DNA of 20,806 bases from Magicicada cassinii (Eukaryota; Arthropoda; Insecta; Hemiptera; Cicadidae), in assembly GCA_028571305.1 (NCBI GenBank), contig JAOXNS010355404.1, positions 1 to 20,806 of the forward strand, given 5' to 3'. A model generated the notes under the pieces. That model saw only the letters and a program-made list of their open reading frames with translations, had not been told where the DNA came from and ran no database searches. The position numbers and the translations under genes were made by a program. Below are positions 17,670-20,806 of this stretch, one piece after another (position 1 is the first letter of the stretch; every line of letters starts with the position of its first letter).

Positions 17670-19580
17670 TTCTTTAAGTACGACTTATAGCAATCATCAA
17701 GCAAATGTTGAACACAGGATGCCAAAGGGTTTGCTTAATTCGAGCATCCATGTGTCGAATGAAATGTAACATGAAAAACAAATCACGTACAGTGTAGATA
17801 AAAATTACCAGTAACTGCATTCAGTTTCCTAGATTCAAAAGAACAACTATATAAATTACGTTGCCTTATAAGGTCACTGTAAAGAGGAAATATTTTAGCC
17901 TAAAAATTTGAATTGCGGTAGGGGAAGAAATAGAAAACTCAAGTAATAGGAATGTGGTATTATAAGAAACTGTGGTAAATGAGAACAAGAATGAAACGAA
18001 TAAAGATCGAAAAGGTTGTTTCTCGATACGGGGAAGAAAAATACACCGGTATAAAATTTTTGCTGAGGAATTAGTAAAAAGAGAGATGGAAAGGCATATC
18101 TCAGAAAATAAAGGCACTCAATACAGACGTCCCTGAATAAATACTATGGAATCCATATGTTCCGTTATAACTCCGGATGTTATAACTCATATTATAAAGG
18201 AAAAGTAACATTTAACAATCTTAACTTGAGAGTATAGTCAAAATATGCATCTCCTGGTTTGTATAATTCTTATAAAATTTCTGTTTTGTTTTTCTAAATG
18301 TGTGAAGGAAAATATATATACCAAACGTTGTCGGTTTGGAGGGTCGTCTCATATGATGTTGTTCTTGCTTGCACGTAAGATGATTCTGAATACCTTTGAA
18401 AACAACTTGGTACATATATTACTTAAAATCGGTAACTAGTATGATCTCCTACGGCAGTAGTCGAGTAGAAACAAACTGGTTTCCCGGATTTTGACTTTAA
18501 CTTCGTCTGATGAGGCTACAGAGAGAATGTTATTAAAAGTGCATCGCTCTATGCTTTGGAGATCTTATCTGATGATAACAGTAATACTCGTTAAGACGGC
18601 ATTACTATGTGGGCGTTAGTTCCAATTATGACAACTTTTATTTTGTCGTAAACGCACACACACAAATATATAAAACACGAAGTCTTTAGCCAATGAAGCT
18701 AATAAATATATAATTCAATAATACTTAGCGACCCCATTGATTAAGTATGTAAAAAGGAGATTATTAATTTATACCTTCTCTTACGACCTTTGAATGTATA
18801 ATAATCCAAATATATGTACTCGTATATCAGAAAACGTAATGCCATGTTAAGAACTACCTCACAAATGAGTCGCATTGTCCGGTAGAAAAGTTAAACAGTA
18901 TCCACCTATGTATGATAATGTTTGAAAAGTCAAATTATTTTGCTTTGTCTCACCAGTTGTTAACACTAGAATGAAACTTACGGTTCTACAAATCCTAAAC
19001 ATGCTCCATCTGTAATACATTTTCAGGCAGCTGGGAATGTAGCTTCTACTGAAGCGATGTCTTGGTGAATCCGAATTTGTAATATTACATCCGAATGATG
19101 TAATGGATCCTACATAATACTGCTACAGCGAGTTGTAGTTGCTACATAATATCTTTTCAATATTTTTGACACTAAGAAAACAAACTGGTTTCAAGCAGAG
19201 GGATATCAGGTTTAGAAATTAATGTTTATCTAACAACTGACTTTCGTTGATTGAGCTAATGGAATAGTATTTTGACCATTTCTTAAGTATTTTATTGCCG
19301 TGCTAAGTAGGTTGAGTGAAATTTTAAATTAAGGATTCCACTTGTTGGGTTACTTAAAATCGTATTTCACATTAAGTATCCCTATGGTATATTAAAAGTA
19401 TATGCTTGGTCATTCAACGTCGTTAAGAATTTTAAGAGCAGTCACATTAAACTTCTAAGAAAATTATAACTCATAGAAAATTAAGTTATTAAATTTCTTT
19501 TAAGATAGTCGAAAAAATTATCATCGTCTAAATTTCTGGGGTTTTAAACACAATACTGTAATGAAAATCAGTATAACAAG
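17670..19580. other. AT-rich stretch, nothing firmly recognised
   Basis: A charged plus-strand frame without ATG at its head (17966-18136, containing KIFAEELVKREMERHISENK) is the most protein-like segment but matches nothing I know. AAACAAACTGGTTTC occurs twice (18469-18483 and 19178-19192), which could be chance. CTGATGAG-type motifs at about 18507 and 18569 lack the rest of a hammerhead core. Confidence 0.4.
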
Positions 19581-19584
19581 TTTT

Positions 19585-19599
19585 TGCCAACAGTTGGCA
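19585..19599. repeat. TGCCAAC-A-GTTGGCA palindrome
   Basis: Perfect 7-base arms around one base, followed by GCCGGCC at 19600-19606. It sits at the start of a slightly GC-richer patch (19585-19900). It resembles a dimeric transcription-factor site, but no target gene is visible. Confidence 0.5.
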
Positions 19600-19802
19600 G
19601 CCGGCCGTGCCGCTAAGATTTCATTCTCTACGACACCAGAGTTGTATTATACAATTAAGTAAGAAAGAATGGAAAGTAGTCAAACGTTATCTGCCGTACG
19701 TGAGGCGTTAAGTCGCAGCGGAAAGCTGTTGAAGGCGGTATTAGCATTTTATAGCGGTATATTTCTTCATTTAGAAGCTGTTCCGTTCACAAATAATTAG
19801 GA

Positions 19803-19884
19803 AGTATAGCCGCGTTGTTATATTGGTTAAAGGAGCTGAAACTGAGATTTATCTGAAGTGAAGGGAGACGCAAGCAAACCCCAC
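19803..19884 (+). repeat. Weak tRNA-like SINE-head candidate
   Basis: TAGCCGCGTTGTTATATTGG followed by TTAAAGGAGC (from 19806) resembles an A-box with D-loop, and GACGCAAGCAAACCCC (about 19867-19882) is a poor B-box match. No cloverleaf forms. Low confidence. Confidence 0.15.
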
Positions 19885-20259
19885 TTAATAGAGAATAATG
19901 CTGCCAATATATGTACCGGCTTACGACTGGTGTACACACCAGAATTGCTCTCGCACGACTAAATCGGGCTACGACTAAATACGTCTTACTGGACTTCTTA
20001 CAAGTTTTACTATGATGATTTTAATACGACCTTGTAAACCCCACCTTTACGTATCGTAAACCGAGGCAATAATATTACACCGGCATTTAAACACTCTCTG
20101 TACAACTGGCCTAGTATTTATCACAGTTTATGAGGGCACGGTTGAATGAAGAACGTTTTTCATTGCGCATTAATTTGTTTCTGTTGTTTAATGTTTACTG
20201 GCAACGAATAAAAATATTTATACGGTAAAACATCTCTAACTCGGACTTATAAAATTGGG

Positions 20260-20299
20260 AAATTTATATAATTTTGACTAGTCAAAAATTATAAAATTT
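20260..20299. repeat. 40-bp AT-rich palindrome centred on GACTAGTC
   Basis: AAATTTATATAATTTTGAC is followed by an inverted arm GTCAAAAATTATAAAATTT with a central TA; only one or two positions are unpaired. It could extrude as a cruciform or be a degenerate miniature element. A second ACTAG lies at 20306-20310. Confidence 0.6.
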
Positions 20300-20806
20300 G
20301 TTTTAACTAGTAAAGATTTTTTCCAAATTTCGGCAGTGGTATACCATTTTAAACCAGATAATATTTGCGGAAAGCTTATGTGCCGATGTTTGTAGTGTCG
20401 AACAGTCTTACCAAAAAACGGAAAGAAGAATTACTGACGATAAACGTCTTCTTCTCCAAATCTATAATTGTTGTCCAAATCTAATTTTGCGGCTGATGTT
20501 GAAAAATTAAAATTAAAATTTCCCACAAATAAAAGAAGGGGATGTTGAAGCTTTGCTGACGTTAGTCAACACTCTTGCTTATCCCATCGGTAATTTATTA
20601 GCTGTAAGTACAGTAAATGTAAAGTTACATTAATAGAGGCGTAATTTTAATATTCAGTTAGTGATATTTTCACTAGAACAAAATGTACAAATGTGCATTT
20701 TTAGATTACTCAATCTCTAGTGTGAATCTCTATAAAATACTCTGTAATTCAAAACTTTTACTAAATCGGTCTAGGCATCGCTTCGAATAATAAAGGAATC
20801 TGAATT
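20300..20806. other. AT-rich right edge, nothing recognised
   Basis: An (AATTA)-type tandem run (AAAATTAAAATTAAAATTT) lies at about 20504-20522. No exon, repeat family or RNA gene could be supported. Confidence 0.45.

Noticed and set aside
18505-18580. CTGATGAG/CTGATGAT motifs as hammerhead ribozymes
   Set aside because: Neither is followed by a stem and GAAA in the right position.
18469-19192. 15-base direct repeat AAACAAACTGGTTTC as a target-site duplication
   Set aside because: The 694 bases between the copies show no transposon hallmark, and one such repeat pair is compatible with chance in 20 kb of AT-rich DNA.
1-20806. CRISPR arrays, bacterial operons, ribosome binding sites, rRNA or complete tRNA genes
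   Set aside because: Nothing in the window has these structures; the content is eukaryotic intergenic or intronic sequence.

Overview
This is an AT-rich (roughly one-third GC by eye), gene-poor, intron-or-intergenic-type stretch of an animal genome, most likely an insect. Evidence: no long open reading frames, no operon structure, a long CA microsatellite, and debris of several eukaryotic transposon families (mariner, Tc1, Jockey-type LINE, an RTE/CR1-like LINE with a GAT-rich tail, and probably pogo/Tigger). The mix suits a repeat-rich insect genome such as a cockroach, termite or orthopteroid, but that placement is inference. No complete host protein-coding gene or RNA gene can be demonstrated.

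Layout. 1-270: CpG-rich edge segment, open on the minus strand. 270-2560: mostly AT-rich, with a tRNA-like stretch (1645-1701) and a TATA-like promoter candidate (about 2000). 2560-2873: second CpG-rich segment with a possible minus-strand first exon. 3105-3480: LINE 3' end (minus). 3559-3683: stacked palindromes and a hammerhead-like motif. 3830-6080: AT-rich, interrupted by two weak minus-strand exon candidates (4615-4671 with two tandem consensus splice donors; 5499-5720 with a signal-peptide-like start). 6085-6130: (CA)23. 7115-7166: 26-bp tandem duplication. 7375-7749: second LINE 3' end (plus) with a 12-bp target-site duplication. 9669-9872: small minus-strand frame followed by a polyadenylation signal. 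9905-10651: two mariner fragments in opposite orientation forming a large inverted repeat. 11025-11355: third LINE 3' end (minus). 12044-14755: a degenerate but nearly full-length Jockey-type ORF2 (minus), from endonuclease through reverse transcriptase to polyA, bounded by an 11-bp imperfect duplication. 14769-15040: probable pogo/Tigger transposase C-terminal remnant. 16045-17667: a Tc1 element with inverted repeats, TA target and a decayed DD34E transposase, with an extra inverted end copy inside its left end. 17670-20806: AT-rich sequence with palindromes and no recognisable gene.

The window is best read as a transposon graveyard. All recognised elements carry stops and/or frameshifts, so none appears active. 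The most informative signals are insertion footprints (duplications, TA target, terminal repeats), the fold-back mariner pair, and a few exon-like islands that only transcript data could confirm.
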